Shown piece by piece: positions 17,759 to 26,664 of a stretch of DNA of 42,289 nt. Made by a program: the position numbers and the translations under genes. Within the stretch, counting starts at the first letter, position 1. Every line of letters starts with the position of its first letter. Below the pieces are notes generated by a model. That model saw only the letters and a program-made list of their open reading frames with translations. It had not been told where the DNA came from and did not search any database. Origin of the DNA: Paraburkholderia sp. C35 (GTDB lineage Bacteria; Pseudomonadota; Gammaproteobacteria; Burkholderiales; Burkholderiaceae); NCBI RefSeq assembly GCF_003121405.1, contig NZ_QBUY01000080.1:1-42289 (forward strand), written 5' to 3'.

Positions 17759-19026
17759 GCTGGACAGAACGCTTCGGATCACAACTCGGCAAGCAGCGCG
17801 GCTCGGCAGGCGGCGCCGCGGCGACTGAGCGCGGCCCGCGTTCGGGTGGCCTGTCGAGCGCCGTCAGCGGCGTGCGTCCGCTGCGCTCGCGCATGCTCGA
17901 TTACGACCACTCGCTGCTGTGGGTCGTCGTCGCGCTGCTCGGACTTGGCATCGTGATGGTGTATTCGGCGTCGATCGCGATGCCGGATTCGCCGAAGTAC
18001 GCGTCGTATCGCGATTACGCGTTTCTGGTGCGCCAGATCATCTTCGTGGTGATGGGTTCGGTGGCGGGCGTGATTGCGTTCCGCATCCCTATTTCGACGT
18101 GGGACAAATACGCGCCGAAGCTGTTCCTGATCGCGCTCGTCGCGCTGGTGATCGTGCTGATTCCGCACATCGGCAAGGGCGTGAATGGCGCGCGCCGCTG
18201 GATTCCGCTTGGCATCACCAACATGCAGCCGTCGGAAATCATGAAGCTCGCCGTGACGATCTACGCGGCGAACTACACGGTGCGCAAGCAGGAATACATG
18301 CACAGCTTCGCCAAGGGCTTTCTGCCGATGGGTTTCGCCGTCGGCGTGGTCGGCATGCTGCTGCTGCTCGAGCCTGACATGGGCGCGTTCATGGTGATCG
18401 CCGCGATCGCGATGGGCGTGCTGTTCCTCGGCGGCGTGAACGGGAAGATTTTCGGCGGACTGGTAGCGACGGCAGTCGGTACATTTACGTTGCTCGTGTG
18501 GGCGTCGCCGTGGCGCCGCGAGCGGATCTTCGCGTACCTCGATCCGTGGGACGACCGTTATGCACAGGGCAAGGCGTATCAATTGACTCACTCGCTGATC
18601 GCGTTCGGGCGTGGCGAATGGTTCGGCGTCGGCCTGGGTGGCAGCGTCGAGAAGCTCAACTATCTGCCCGAAGCGCACACCGACTTCATCCTTGCTGTGA
18701 TCGGCGAGGAACTCGGTTTTGTCGGCGTGCTCGTCGTGATCCTGATGTTCTACTGGATCGTGCGCCGTTCATTCGAAATCGGCCGTCAGGCGCTCGCACT
18801 CGACCGCACGTTTGCGGGTCTGGTGGCGAAGGGCGTCGGCATCTGGTTTGGCGCGCAGACCTTCATCAACATGGGCGTGAATCTCGGTCTTCTGCCGACC
18901 AAGGGTCTGACGTTGCCGCTCGTCAGTTACGGCGGCTCGGGCATTTTGCTGAACTGCATCGCGGTTGCGGTGCTGATGCGGGTCGATTACGAGAACCGTG
19001 TCCTGATGCGCGGGGGCAAGGTATGA
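17755..19026 (+). CDS. ftsW: Lipid II polymerase FtsW (SEDS family)
   Basis: This 423-residue inner-membrane glycosyltransferase polymerises lipid II at the septum with FtsI. A polar N-terminal cytoplasmic extension of about 45 residues (MSWTERFGSQLGKQRG...) comes before the first of about ten membrane helices. SEDS motifs are present: NGARRWIPLG...QPSEIMKLA, LLEPDMGAFMVI, a large periplasmic loop including LPEAHTDFILAVIGEELGF, and LPLVSYGGSGIL near the end. The ATG at 17755 overlaps the murD stop. The longer open frame starting at 17659 lies inside murD and is not used. Confidence 0.96.
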   Translation: MSWTERFGSQLGKQRGSAGGAAATERGPRSGGLSSAVSGVRPLRSRMLDYDHSLLWVVVALLGLGIVMVYSASIAMPDSPKYASYRDYAFLVRQIIFVVMGSVAGVIAFRIPISTWDKYAPKLFLIALVALVIVLIPHIGKGVNGARRWIPLGITNMQPSEIMKLAVTIYAANYTVRKQEYMHSFAKGFLPMGFAVGVVGMLLLLEPDMGAFMVIAAIAMGVLFLGGVNGKIFGGLVATAVGTFTLLVWASPWRRERIFAYLDPWDDRYAQGKAYQLTHSLIAFGRGEWFGVGLGGSVEKLNYLPEAHTDFILAVIGEELGFVGVLVVILMFYWIVRRSFEIGRQALALDRTFAGLVAKGVGIWFGAQTFINMGVNLGLLPTKGLTLPLVSYGGSGILLNCIAVAVLMRVDYENRVLMRGGKV

Positions 19027-20141
19027 CGATGCAACAACGCACGCTGATGGTGATGGCAGGCGGGACCGGGGGACACGTGTTCCCGGGCCTCGCTGTCGCG
19101 CACCTGATGCAGGCGTGGGGCTGGCGCGTCGTGTGGCTCGGCAATCCTGCGGGCATGGAAGCGACGCTCGTCCCGAAACACGGCATTCCGATGGAGTACG
19201 TGCAATTCGGCGGCCTGCGCGGCAAAGGCATGAAAACGAAGCTGATGCTGCCGGTGAACCTGCTGCGCGCATGCATGCAGAGTCTGTCGGTGCTGCGTCG
19301 GGTGAAGCCCGATGTGGTGCTCGGCATGGGCGGCTACATCACGTTCCCGGCGGGCGTAATGACGGCTTTGAGCGGCACGCCGCTGGTGCTGCACGAACAG
19401 AATTCGATTGCGGGTCTTGCGAACAAGGTGCTCGCGAAGCTCGCCAAGCGTGTGCTGGTCGCGTTCCCGAACGCCTTGCCGAATGCCGAATGGACGGGCA
19501 ATCCGATTCGTGAGGAACTTGCGCGCACGGCAGCACCCAAAGCACGCTACGCGGCGCGTAGTGGTCCGCTCAATGTGCTGGTCGTGGGCGGCAGTCTCGG
19601 CGCGGCGGCATTGAACGAAGTGGTGCCGCGCGCACTGGCGCAACTCGCGCCGGAGCAAAGGCCGCGCATCGTGCATCAGGCGGGCGCGAAGCATATCGAC
19701 GCGTTGCGCGCGAACTACGAAGCAGCCGGTATCGCGGCGAGCGACGACGTGCAACTCGTGCCGTTCATCGACGACATGACGAGCGCCTACGCGAACGCGG
19801 ATCTCGTGATCTGCCGTTCGGGCGCGATGACAGTCGCCGAGATCGCGGCGGTGGGCGTAGCGGCATTCTTCGTGCCGTTCCCGTTTGCCGTCGACGATCA
19901 CCAGACAACCAATGCAGCGTTTCTCGCCGACAACGGCGCGGCGCTGCTCGTACAACAGCGCGATCTGTCGGCGGAAAAACTCGCCGACTGGTTGCGCAAG
20001 CAAACGCGGGCTTCGCTCGCGGAGATGGCCGAGCGTTCGCGCTCGCTCGCGAAACCCGATGCCACCGAGCAGGTCGCGCAGATCTGCGCCACGGTGGCAG
20101 GCGTGACCCCGAGCCTGAGCCCGGAAGGAAAGCAGCAATGA
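19023..20141 (+). CDS. murG: UDP-N-acetylglucosamine--lipid I N-acetylglucosaminyltransferase
   Basis: This 372-residue GT28 enzyme at the inner membrane face adds GlcNAc to lipid I to make lipid II. The glycine-rich GGTGGHVFPG is at 13-22, the second G-rich loop VVGGSLGAAALNE in the C-terminal domain, and the UDP-binding ICRSGAMTVAEIAAVG and PFPFAVDDHQTTNA segments follow. The ATG at 19023 overlaps the ftsW stop (ATGA). An alternative ATG lies two codons on. The frame continues upstream within ftsW but has no family resemblance there. Confidence 0.96.
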   Translation: MTMQQRTLMVMAGGTGGHVFPGLAVAHLMQAWGWRVVWLGNPAGMEATLVPKHGIPMEYVQFGGLRGKGMKTKLMLPVNLLRACMQSLSVLRRVKPDVVLGMGGYITFPAGVMTALSGTPLVLHEQNSIAGLANKVLAKLAKRVLVAFPNALPNAEWTGNPIREELARTAAPKARYAARSGPLNVLVVGGSLGAAALNEVVPRALAQLAPEQRPRIVHQAGAKHIDALRANYEAAGIAASDDVQLVPFIDDMTSAYANADLVICRSGAMTVAEIAAVGVAAFFVPFPFAVDDHQTTNAAFLADNGAALLVQQRDLSAEKLADWLRKQTRASLAEMAERSRSLAKPDATEQVAQICATVAGVTPSLSPEGKQQ

Positions 20142-21532
20142 AACATATCGTCAAACACATTCACTTCGTCGGGATCGGCGGCGCGGGCATGAGCGGCATC
20201 GCCGAAGTGCTCGTCAATCTCGGCTATCAGGTGAGCGGTTCAGATCTGTCGCGCAACGCCGTGACGGAGCGCCTCGCCGCGCTCGGCGCGCGTATCGCGA
20301 TCGGTCACGACGCAGAAAACATCGAAGGCGCGAATGCGGTCGTCGTATCGACGGCGGTGCGCAGCGACAACCCGGAAGTGCTGGCCGCGCGTCATCGCCG
20401 TATTCCCATCGTGCCGCGCGCCGTAATGCTCGCGGAACTGATGCGTCTGAAGCAGGGCATCGCGATTGCCGGCACGCATGGCAAGACCACCACGACGTCG
20501 CTGGTTGCGAGCGTGCTCGCAGCGGGCGGGCTCGATCCGACTTTCGTGATCGGCGGACGTCTGATCAGCGCGGGCGCGAATGCGCGTCTCGGCACGGGCG
20601 ATTTCATCGTCGCCGAAGCGGACGAATCGGATGCGTCGTTCTTGAACCTGTTCCCGGTGATCGAAGTCATCACGAACATCGACGCCGATCACATGGACAC
20701 CTACGGCCACGATTTCGCGCGGCTTAAGCAGGCGTTCATTGAATTTACGCACCGTCTGCCGTTTTACGGTATTGCCGTGCTGTGCGTCGACGATCCGAAC
20801 GTGAAAGAGATCCTGCCGTTCGTGTCGAAGCCGATCATCCGTTACGGTCTCGCGCCCGATGCGCAGGTGCGCGCAGTGAACGTCGTGGCCCGCGAAGGCA
20901 AGATGCATTTCACAGCAATGCGTGAAGACGCAGCGCCTATCGACATCGTTTTGAACCTGCCTGGTTTGCACAATGTGCAGAACGCATTGGCCGCAATTGC
21001 AATTGCGACTGAACTTGAGGTGAAAGATGCCGATATCCAGCGAGCACTCGCGGATTTTAATGGCGTCGGCCGGCGGTTCCAGCGCTATGGCGAAGTGAGC
21101 GTAACGGGCGGCGGCGCCTACACGCTCGTCGACGATTACGGTCATCACCCGGTTGAAATGGCAGCGACGGTTGCTGCCGCGCGCGGTGCGTTCCCCGACA
21201 AGCGTCTGGTGCTGGCGTTCCAGCCGCACCGCTTCACGCGCACGCGCGATTGCTTCGAAGATTTCGTGAAGGTGCTGTCGACGGTCGATGCGCTCGTGCT
21301 GACGGAAGTCTATTCGGCAGGCGAAGCGCCTATCGTCGCTGCGGACGGCCGTGCGCTCACGCGCGCGATTCGCGTGGCGGGCAAGGTCGAGCCGGTGTTT
21401 GTCGAAACAGTGGATGAAGTGCCGGACGCGCTCAGTTCGATCGTGCGCGACGGCGATGTGGTGATCACGATGGGCGCAGGTTCGATCGGCAGTGTGCCGG
21501 GTCGGCTTGCCGGAAACGAAGGTGTGAAATGA
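20138..21532 (+). CDS. murC: UDP-N-acetylmuramate--L-alanine ligase
   Basis: This 464-residue Mur ligase carries out the first amino-acid addition. It has the N-terminal Rossmann motif HFVGIGGAGMSGIAEVL (9-25), GSDLS at 34-38, the P-loop GTHGKTTTTS (112-121), and DADHMDTYGHDF, with the C-terminal DDYGHHPVEMAATV typical of MurC. Length is normal. It overlaps murG and ddl by four bases each. Confidence 0.97.
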   Translation: MKHIVKHIHFVGIGGAGMSGIAEVLVNLGYQVSGSDLSRNAVTERLAALGARIAIGHDAENIEGANAVVVSTAVRSDNPEVLAARHRRIPIVPRAVMLAELMRLKQGIAIAGTHGKTTTTSLVASVLAAGGLDPTFVIGGRLISAGANARLGTGDFIVAEADESDASFLNLFPVIEVITNIDADHMDTYGHDFARLKQAFIEFTHRLPFYGIAVLCVDDPNVKEILPFVSKPIIRYGLAPDAQVRAVNVVAREGKMHFTAMREDAAPIDIVLNLPGLHNVQNALAAIAIATELEVKDADIQRALADFNGVGRRFQRYGEVSVTGGGAYTLVDDYGHHPVEMAATVAAARGAFPDKRLVLAFQPHRFTRTRDCFEDFVKVLSTVDALVLTEVYSAGEAPIVAADGRALTRAIRVAGKVEPVFVETVDEVPDALSSIVRDGDVVITMGAGSIGSVPGRLAGNEGVK

Positions 21533-22470
21533 GCGGTATCGATCCTAAATCTTTCGGAAAAGTTGCTGTGCTGCTCGGCGGTGTATCGGCCGAGCGCGAA
21601 GTGTCGTTGAATTCCGGTCGTCTCGTGCTGCAAGGTCTGCGCGATGCGGGCGTCGATGCACATCCGTTCGATCCGTCCGAGAAGCCGCTCGCGGCATTGA
21701 AGGACGAAGGCTTCGTGCGCGCGTTCAACGCGCTGCATGGCGGTTACGGCGAGAACGGCCAGATTCAGGGCGCACTCGATTTCTACGGCATCCGTTACAC
21801 GGGCAGCGGCGTGCTCGGCTCGGCGCTCGGTCTCGACAAGTTCCGCACCAAGCTCGTGTGGCAACAGCTCGGCGTGCCGACGCCGCCGTTCGAAGCCGTG
21901 CTGCGTGGCGACGATTACGCGGCGCGCGCGAAGGACATCGTTGCGAAGCTCGGTTTGCCGCTGTTCGTGAAGCCGGCCAGCGAAGGTTCGAGCGTTGCCG
22001 TCATCAAGGTGAAGACGGCCGATGCACTCGTGCCCGCGCTCGAAGAAGCGGTGAAGTTCGACAAGATCGTCGTGGTCGAAAAGAGCATCGAAGGTGGCGG
22101 CGAGTACACGGCGTGTATCGCAGGCGATCTCGATCTGCCAGTCATTCGCATCGTGCCCGCTGGCGAGTTCTACGACTACCACGCGAAGTACATCGCCAAC
22201 GACACGCAGTACCTGATTCCGTGCGGCATCGCGGCTGACGAAGAAGCGCGCCTGAAGAAGATCGCGCGTCAGGCGTTCGACGTGCTCGGCTGCACCGATT
22301 GGGGCCGCGCCGATTTCATGCTGGACGGCGAAGGTAATCCGTATTTCCTGGAAGTGAACACGGCGCCCGGCATGACGGACCACTCGTTGCCGCCGAAGGC
22401 TGCGCGTGCTGTCGGTATCAGCTATCAGGAGCTGGTGGTGAAGGTGCTTGCATTGACGCTGAAGGATTAA
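21529..22470 (+). CDS. ddl: D-alanine--D-alanine ligase
   Basis: This 313-residue ATP-grasp enzyme makes the D-Ala-D-Ala used by MurF. GGVSAEREVSL (17-27) supplies the N-terminal catalytic Glu (E22). EGSSVAVIKV contains the catalytic Ser (about 155), and YDYHAKY ends in the Tyr (Y221) that marks D-Ala-D-Ala rather than D-Ala-D-lactate ligases. Metal ligands lie in WGRADFM and LEVNTAPGMT (E275, N277). This is the DdlB-type copy of the dcw cluster. Its start overlaps the murC stop. Confidence 0.96.
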   Translation: MSGIDPKSFGKVAVLLGGVSAEREVSLNSGRLVLQGLRDAGVDAHPFDPSEKPLAALKDEGFVRAFNALHGGYGENGQIQGALDFYGIRYTGSGVLGSALGLDKFRTKLVWQQLGVPTPPFEAVLRGDDYAARAKDIVAKLGLPLFVKPASEGSSVAVIKVKTADALVPALEEAVKFDKIVVVEKSIEGGGEYTACIAGDLDLPVIRIVPAGEFYDYHAKYIANDTQYLIPCGIAADEEARLKKIARQAFDVLGCTDWGRADFMLDGEGNPYFLEVNTAPGMTDHSLPPKAARAVGISYQELVVKVLALTLKD

Positions 22471-22486
22471 GGAAGAAGCCCCGGTC

Positions 22487-23239
22487 ATGTGGAACAACGT
22501 TCGCCAGCTCAATCTCGCCGCCAACGCGTTGCACGCGTTGTTGCTGCTCGTGCTGCTGGCGGCAGGTGGTTACTGGCTGATCCAGCGCCCGAACTTCGCG
22601 CTGCGCGAGATTCGCATCGACGGCGACGTCGAGCACATCAACTCGCCGACGGTGCGCGCGGGCGTGGTCGGCAAGCTGAAGGGCAACTTCTTCACCGTCG
22701 ATCTCGACACGGCGCGTACCGCGTTCGAGCAGATGCCGTGGGTGCGTCACGCAAGCGTGCGGCGTGTGTGGCCGAATGCGCTGGCCATCACGCTGGAAGA
22801 GTACAAGCCGCTTGGCACATGGGGCACGGATCAACTGGTGAGCACGGACGGAGAAGTGTTCACCGCGAACCAGGGCGAGCTCGAAGAAGAGTTGCCTGCG
22901 TTCGATGGCCCGGAAGGGTCGGCGAAAGAAGTCGTCGCGCGTTATCAGGACTTCAAGAAGTGGTTTGCGCCGGTTGGCGCAACGCCGGATGAAGTGACGC
23001 TGTCGCCGCGCTTTGCGTGGACGGTGAAGCTGTCGAACGGCATGCAGGTCGAACTGGGACGCGAGCGCAATCAGGACACGCTCGCCGACCGTTGCAAGCG
23101 GCTGACCGCGGCATGGGGCGCGGTGACGCAACGTTGGGGGAAGGACATCGAATATGCGGACTTGCGCTATCCGAACGGTTTCGCCATTCGTGCGGCTGGC
23201 ATGCGCTTCATTACGGAACCCGACAAGGGCAAGAAGTAA
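22487..23239 (+). CDS. ftsQ: Cell division protein FtsQ
   Basis: This 250-residue bitopic division protein bridges early and late divisome parts. It has a cytoplasmic stub, one membrane helix (about 16-33, ALLLLVLLAAGGYWLI), a POTRA domain (about 39-105, FALREIRIDGDVEHINS...), then the FtsQ beta domain with PNALAITLEEYKPLGTWG. The length is typical of beta-proteobacteria. A GGAAGAAG ribosome binding site lies in the 16-base gap after ddl. Confidence 0.95.
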   Translation: MWNNVRQLNLAANALHALLLLVLLAAGGYWLIQRPNFALREIRIDGDVEHINSPTVRAGVVGKLKGNFFTVDLDTARTAFEQMPWVRHASVRRVWPNALAITLEEYKPLGTWGTDQLVSTDGEVFTANQGELEEELPAFDGPEGSAKEVVARYQDFKKWFAPVGATPDEVTLSPRFAWTVKLSNGMQVELGRERNQDTLADRCKRLTAAWGAVTQRWGKDIEYADLRYPNGFAIRAAGMRFITEPDKGKK

Positions 23240-23266
23240 CAGGACATCACACGCAATGAGCACGCT

Positions 23267-24499
23267 ATGAGTAAAGACTATAAAGATCTGCTGGTAGCCC
23301 TCGACATCGGCACGGCGAAGGTTGTCGCCATCGTCGCCGAGTTGAAGGGCGAAGGTCATTACGAGGTGATCGGACTCGGCCAGAGCGAATCGAAAGGGCT
23401 CAAGAAAGGCGTCGTGGTGAACATCGAGGCCACGGTGCAGTCCATTCAGCGCGCGCTCGAAGAAGCCGAGCTGATGGCCGACTGCAAGATCACGAACGTG
23501 TTCACCGGGATCGCGGGCAGCCATATCCGCAGCTTCAACTCGAGCGGGATGGTCGCGATCAAGGAAAAGGAAGTCACGCAGACGGACGTTGCGCGCGTGA
23601 TCGAAACGGCCAAGGCGATCAACATTCCGACCGATCAGCAGGTGCTGCACATCCTGACGCAGGAATTCATCATCGACGGCCAGGAAGATGTGCGCGAGCC
23701 GATCGGCATGAGCGGTATCCGGCTGGAAGTGAAGGTGCACATCGTGACGGGCGCGGTGAGCGCGGCGCAGAACATCGTCAAGTGCGTGCGCCGCTGCGGC
23801 CTCGAAGTGAACGATCTGATCCTGCAACCGCTGGCGTCGTCGCTGGCAGTGCTGACGGAAGATGAAAAAGAACTGGGCGTGGTGCTGGTCGATATCGGCG
23901 GCGGCACGACGGACATCGCGATTTTCAGCGAAGGCGCGATCCGTCATACGGCCGTGATCCCCATCGCCGGTGATCAGATCACCAGCGATATCGCGATGGC
24001 TTTGCGCACGCCGACGCCGGATGCCGAAGACATCAAGGTCAGCTACGGCATCGCCAAGCAGGCACTCGCCGATCCGGACGAAATGATCGAAGTGCCGGGT
24101 CTGGGCGAGCGCGGCCCGCGCACGCTGTCGCGCCAGGCGCTGGCGGCCGTGGTCGAGCCGCGCGTCGAAGAACTGTTTTCGCTCGTGCAGCAGGTGGTGC
24201 GCGAGTCGGGTTACGAAGAGCTGCTGAGCTCGGGCGTCGTGTTGACGGGTGGCGCGTCGATGATGCCGGGCATGGTCGAGCTGGGTGAAGACATTTTCCT
24301 GAAGCCGGTGCGCATTGGCGTGCCGGAATACGCAGGCGGTCTCGCAGATGTCGTGCGCAATCCGCGCTATTCGACGGCGATGGGTCTGCTGGTCGAAGGA
24401 CGTTCGCAGCGTATGCGTGGCCGCAAGGTCGCGGTGCAGTCGGGATCGATGGGTCAGGTGTTCACGAGGATGAAGGACTGGTTCCTCGGCAATTTCTAA
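23267..24499 (+). CDS. ftsA: Cell division protein FtsA
   Basis: This 410-residue actin-like ATPase tethers FtsZ to the membrane. Phosphate-binding DIGTAKVVAIV (13-23) and VLVDIGGGTTDIAIF are seen, with GVVLTGGASMMPG (adenosine motif) further on and a 1C domain after about residue 85. The C-terminus ends in an amphipathic helix (VFTRMKDWFLGNF) that inserts in the membrane. It follows ftsQ by 27 bases. Confidence 0.97.
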   Translation: MSKDYKDLLVALDIGTAKVVAIVAELKGEGHYEVIGLGQSESKGLKKGVVVNIEATVQSIQRALEEAELMADCKITNVFTGIAGSHIRSFNSSGMVAIKEKEVTQTDVARVIETAKAINIPTDQQVLHILTQEFIIDGQEDVREPIGMSGIRLEVKVHIVTGAVSAAQNIVKCVRRCGLEVNDLILQPLASSLAVLTEDEKELGVVLVDIGGGTTDIAIFSEGAIRHTAVIPIAGDQITSDIAMALRTPTPDAEDIKVSYGIAKQALADPDEMIEVPGLGERGPRTLSRQALAAVVEPRVEELFSLVQQVVRESGYEELLSSGVVLTGGASMMPGMVELGEDIFLKPVRIGVPEYAGGLADVVRNPRYSTAMGLLVEGRSQRMRGRKVAVQSGSMGQVFTRMKDWFLGNF

Positions 24500-24622
24500 G
24501 AAGAATTCGAAGTAAAAGGAAATTCGCGCTGGTGCCGGCGGCTGGCGCGCGACAGGAGGTTGCCCGATCTCCTGCCGAATAACGGCCGAGGAAGTGGTAC
24601 TTTTTTTCTTGACGGAGGCAAC
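24500..24622 (+). promoter_or_regulatory. ftsA-ftsZ spacer with inverted repeat
   Basis: This is the longest gap in the cluster (123 bp). It holds CAGGAG (24553-24558) and CTCCTG (24569-24574), a 6-bp inverted repeat with a 10-base loop, followed 26 bases later by a seven-T run that is not directly attached. The arm AGGAGG looks like a second ribosome binding site. The real ftsZ site is GGAGG at 24614-24618. A separate ftsZ promoter here is likely by analogy but no clear hexamers are seen. Confidence 0.45.
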
Positions 24623-25816
24623 ATGGAATTCCAGATGCTGGAAACGGAAACCAACGGCACCATCATCAAGGTGGTGGGCGTCGGTGGTGCGGGCGGTAAT
24701 GCAGTGACGCACATGATCAATCGCGGCGTGCAAGGCGTCGACTTCATCGTGATGAACACGGACGCTCAGGCGCTGTCGCGCTCGCGCGCACCGAACGTCA
24801 TCCAGTTGGGCAATACGGGTCTGGGCGCTGGCGCGAAGCCGGAAATGGGCCGCTCGGCAGCAGAAGAAGCACGTGAGCGCATCGCTGACGCACTGCGTGG
24901 CGCGCACATGGTGTTCATCACGGCAGGTATGGGCGGCGGCACGGGCACGGGCGCAGCACCCGTGGTCGCGCAGATCGCTAAAGAAATGGGCATTCTGACG
25001 GTTGGCGTGGTCAGCAAGCCGTTCGAGTTCGAAGGCGGCAAGCGCATGCGCGTCGCTGAAGCAGGTTCGCAGCAACTGGAGGATCACGTCGACTCGCTGA
25101 TCGTCGTTCTGAACGACAAGCTGTTCGACGTGATGGGCGACGACGCCGAAATGGACAAGTGCTTCCAGTGCGCTGACGATGTGCTCAACAACGCCGTTGC
25201 CGGTATCGCGGAAATCATCAACGTCGACGGTCTGGTGAACGTCGACTTCGAAGACGTGAAGACGGTGATGGGCGAGCAGGGCAAGGCAATGATGGGCACG
25301 GCGACGGTCGCCGGCGTCGATCGCGCGCGTCTTGCGGCAGAGCAGGCCGTGGCCAGCCCGCTGCTGGAAGGCGTCGATCTGTCGGGCGCGCGTGGCGTGC
25401 TGGTCAACATCACGTCGAGCCGTTCGCTGCGTTTGTCCGAAACGCGCGAAGTCATGAACACGATCAAGAGCTATGCTGCTGATGACGCGACCGTGATTTT
25501 CGGCGCGGTGTACGACGACGCGATGGGCGATGCGCTGCGCGTGACGGTGGTGGCAACGGGTCTGGGCCGCGCTGCGAAGAAGCAGCAATCGGCACCGATG
25601 ACGCTGCTGCGCACGGGCACGGACAACCAGCCGGTCGGCGTGATGCAACATGCGTACACGCCGCAACACGCAACGACGGCGGACTACGGTTCGCTCGATA
25701 CGCCGGCAGTGTGGCGTACGTCGCGTGACACGGCTGCTTCGCACGTGCAGGCGCTGCAGGAAAAGGGCGTCGATACGTACGACATCCCGGCCTTCCTGCG
25801 CAAGCAGGCAGACTGA
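24623..25816 (+). CDS. ftsZ: Cell division protein FtsZ
   Basis: This 397-residue tubulin-like GTPase forms the cytokinetic ring. The GTP signature GGGTGTG is at 104-110, the synergy-loop NVDFED (N206, D208, D211) completes the active site in the next subunit, and the linker of about 60 residues leads to the conserved tail DIPAFLRKQAD (387-397) that binds FtsA and ZapD. The ATG at 24623 follows GACGGAGG; the upstream TTG extension of the frame at 24560 has no homology to the family start. Last gene of the dcw run. Confidence 0.97.
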   Translation: MEFQMLETETNGTIIKVVGVGGAGGNAVTHMINRGVQGVDFIVMNTDAQALSRSRAPNVIQLGNTGLGAGAKPEMGRSAAEEARERIADALRGAHMVFITAGMGGGTGTGAAPVVAQIAKEMGILTVGVVSKPFEFEGGKRMRVAEAGSQQLEDHVDSLIVVLNDKLFDVMGDDAEMDKCFQCADDVLNNAVAGIAEIINVDGLVNVDFEDVKTVMGEQGKAMMGTATVAGVDRARLAAEQAVASPLLEGVDLSGARGVLVNITSSRSLRLSETREVMNTIKSYAADDATVIFGAVYDDAMGDALRVTVVATGLGRAAKKQQSAPMTLLRTGTDNQPVGVMQHAYTPQHATTADYGSLDTPAVWRTSRDTAASHVQALQEKGVDTYDIPAFLRKQAD

Positions 25817-25836
25817 GGCTCACGCAGGAGCGGGCT

Positions 25837-25878
25837 TTCTGCGGCGTAATCTTCTCTGTTGGATTACGCGCGGCAGAA
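25837..25878 (+). terminator. Hairpin after ftsZ (no U-tract)
   Basis: GCGTAATC (25844-25851) pairs with GATTACGC (25862-25869), and an outer TTCTGC (25837-25842) pairs with GCAGAA (25873-25878), with a small internal loop. No T run follows. It may be a 3'-end stabilising or processing structure, or a weak terminator. Confidence 0.4.
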
Positions 25879-26052
25879 CTGCACGAGCGTGGCGGGTGGA
25901 ATGGCGAACAGGCCGCGTTGGGTTGAGCGCGCGGCATGGACAGGTGCCCTCTTCGTGAAGACGAAGCGGTGTGGGCGACTGTCGCCAGATGAAATGTCCA
26001 CTGCGGCACGAGACCGTGCGAGCGTGCTCCGCATCGATGCGAAGGAACGAGC

Positions 26053-26562
26053 ATGATTCAGGTAGGTGAAAAGCTTCCCCAGACGACCGTTTACGAATTG
26101 ATCGAAGACGAACGCGAGGGCTGCAGGATCGGGCCGAACAGCTTCGACGTGCACGAACAGACGGCGGGCAAGCGTGTGGTGATCTTCGGATTGCCGGGCG
26201 CGTTCACGCCCACCTGTTCGGCGAAGCACGTGCCGGGCTATGTCGAACAGGCAGAGAAGTTGCGCGCTGCCGGTATCGACGAAATCTGGTGCGTGTCCGT
26301 CAACGACGCGTTCGTCATGGGCGCGTGGGCTCGCGATCAGCGCACCTCGGGCAAGGTGCGCATGATGGCGGACGGCAGCGCGGCTTTCACCAAAGCGCTC
26401 GGTCTGGAGCAGGATTTGTCGGCGCGCGGCATGGGAATCCGTTCCCAGCGCTACGCGATGGTGGTCGACGACGGCGTGGTCAAGACGCTGCACGTCGAGG
26501 CACCCGGCAAGTTCGAAGTCAGCGATGCGGCCAGTATTCTCGCCACGTTGAGCCAGGCATGA
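26053..26562 (+). CDS. Prx5-type peroxiredoxin
   Basis: This 169-residue thiol peroxidase of the Prx5/AhpE-like redoxin family reduces hydrogen peroxide and organic peroxides. The active site is PGAFTPTC, with P48, T52 and peroxidatic C55. Other Cys lie at 24 and near 82, but no typical second resolving Cys motif is obvious, so it may use glutaredoxin or glutathione. No fused glutaredoxin domain. A GAAGGA ribosome binding site precedes the ATG. It stands between ftsZ and lpxC, as in other Burkholderiaceae. Confidence 0.93.
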   Translation: MIQVGEKLPQTTVYELIEDEREGCRIGPNSFDVHEQTAGKRVVIFGLPGAFTPTCSAKHVPGYVEQAEKLRAAGIDEIWCVSVNDAFVMGAWARDQRTSGKVRMMADGSAAFTKALGLEQDLSARGMGIRSQRYAMVVDDGVVKTLHVEAPGKFEVSDAASILATLSQA

Positions 26563-26664
26563 CGCGGCCTTGAAGGGCTTCGTCGCGGCTGCCGACCAAC
26601 TCGCAAACGTTGGTTGTTGCGCTGCGGCAACGCTTTCATGACGCCGTTGTGACAGGCCGTAACG

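Noticed and set aside
15014..17782. A 922-codon minus-strand open frame opposite mraY and murD
   Set aside because: Same antisense shadow effect; no ribosome binding site or recognisable domain.
22418..25744. A 1108-codon minus-strand open frame opposite ftsQ-ftsA-ftsZ
   Set aside because: It is antisense to three conserved genes, rich in Arg, His and Asp from the complement of GC-ending codons, has no family signature, and ends by chance. High-GC genomes make such shadows.
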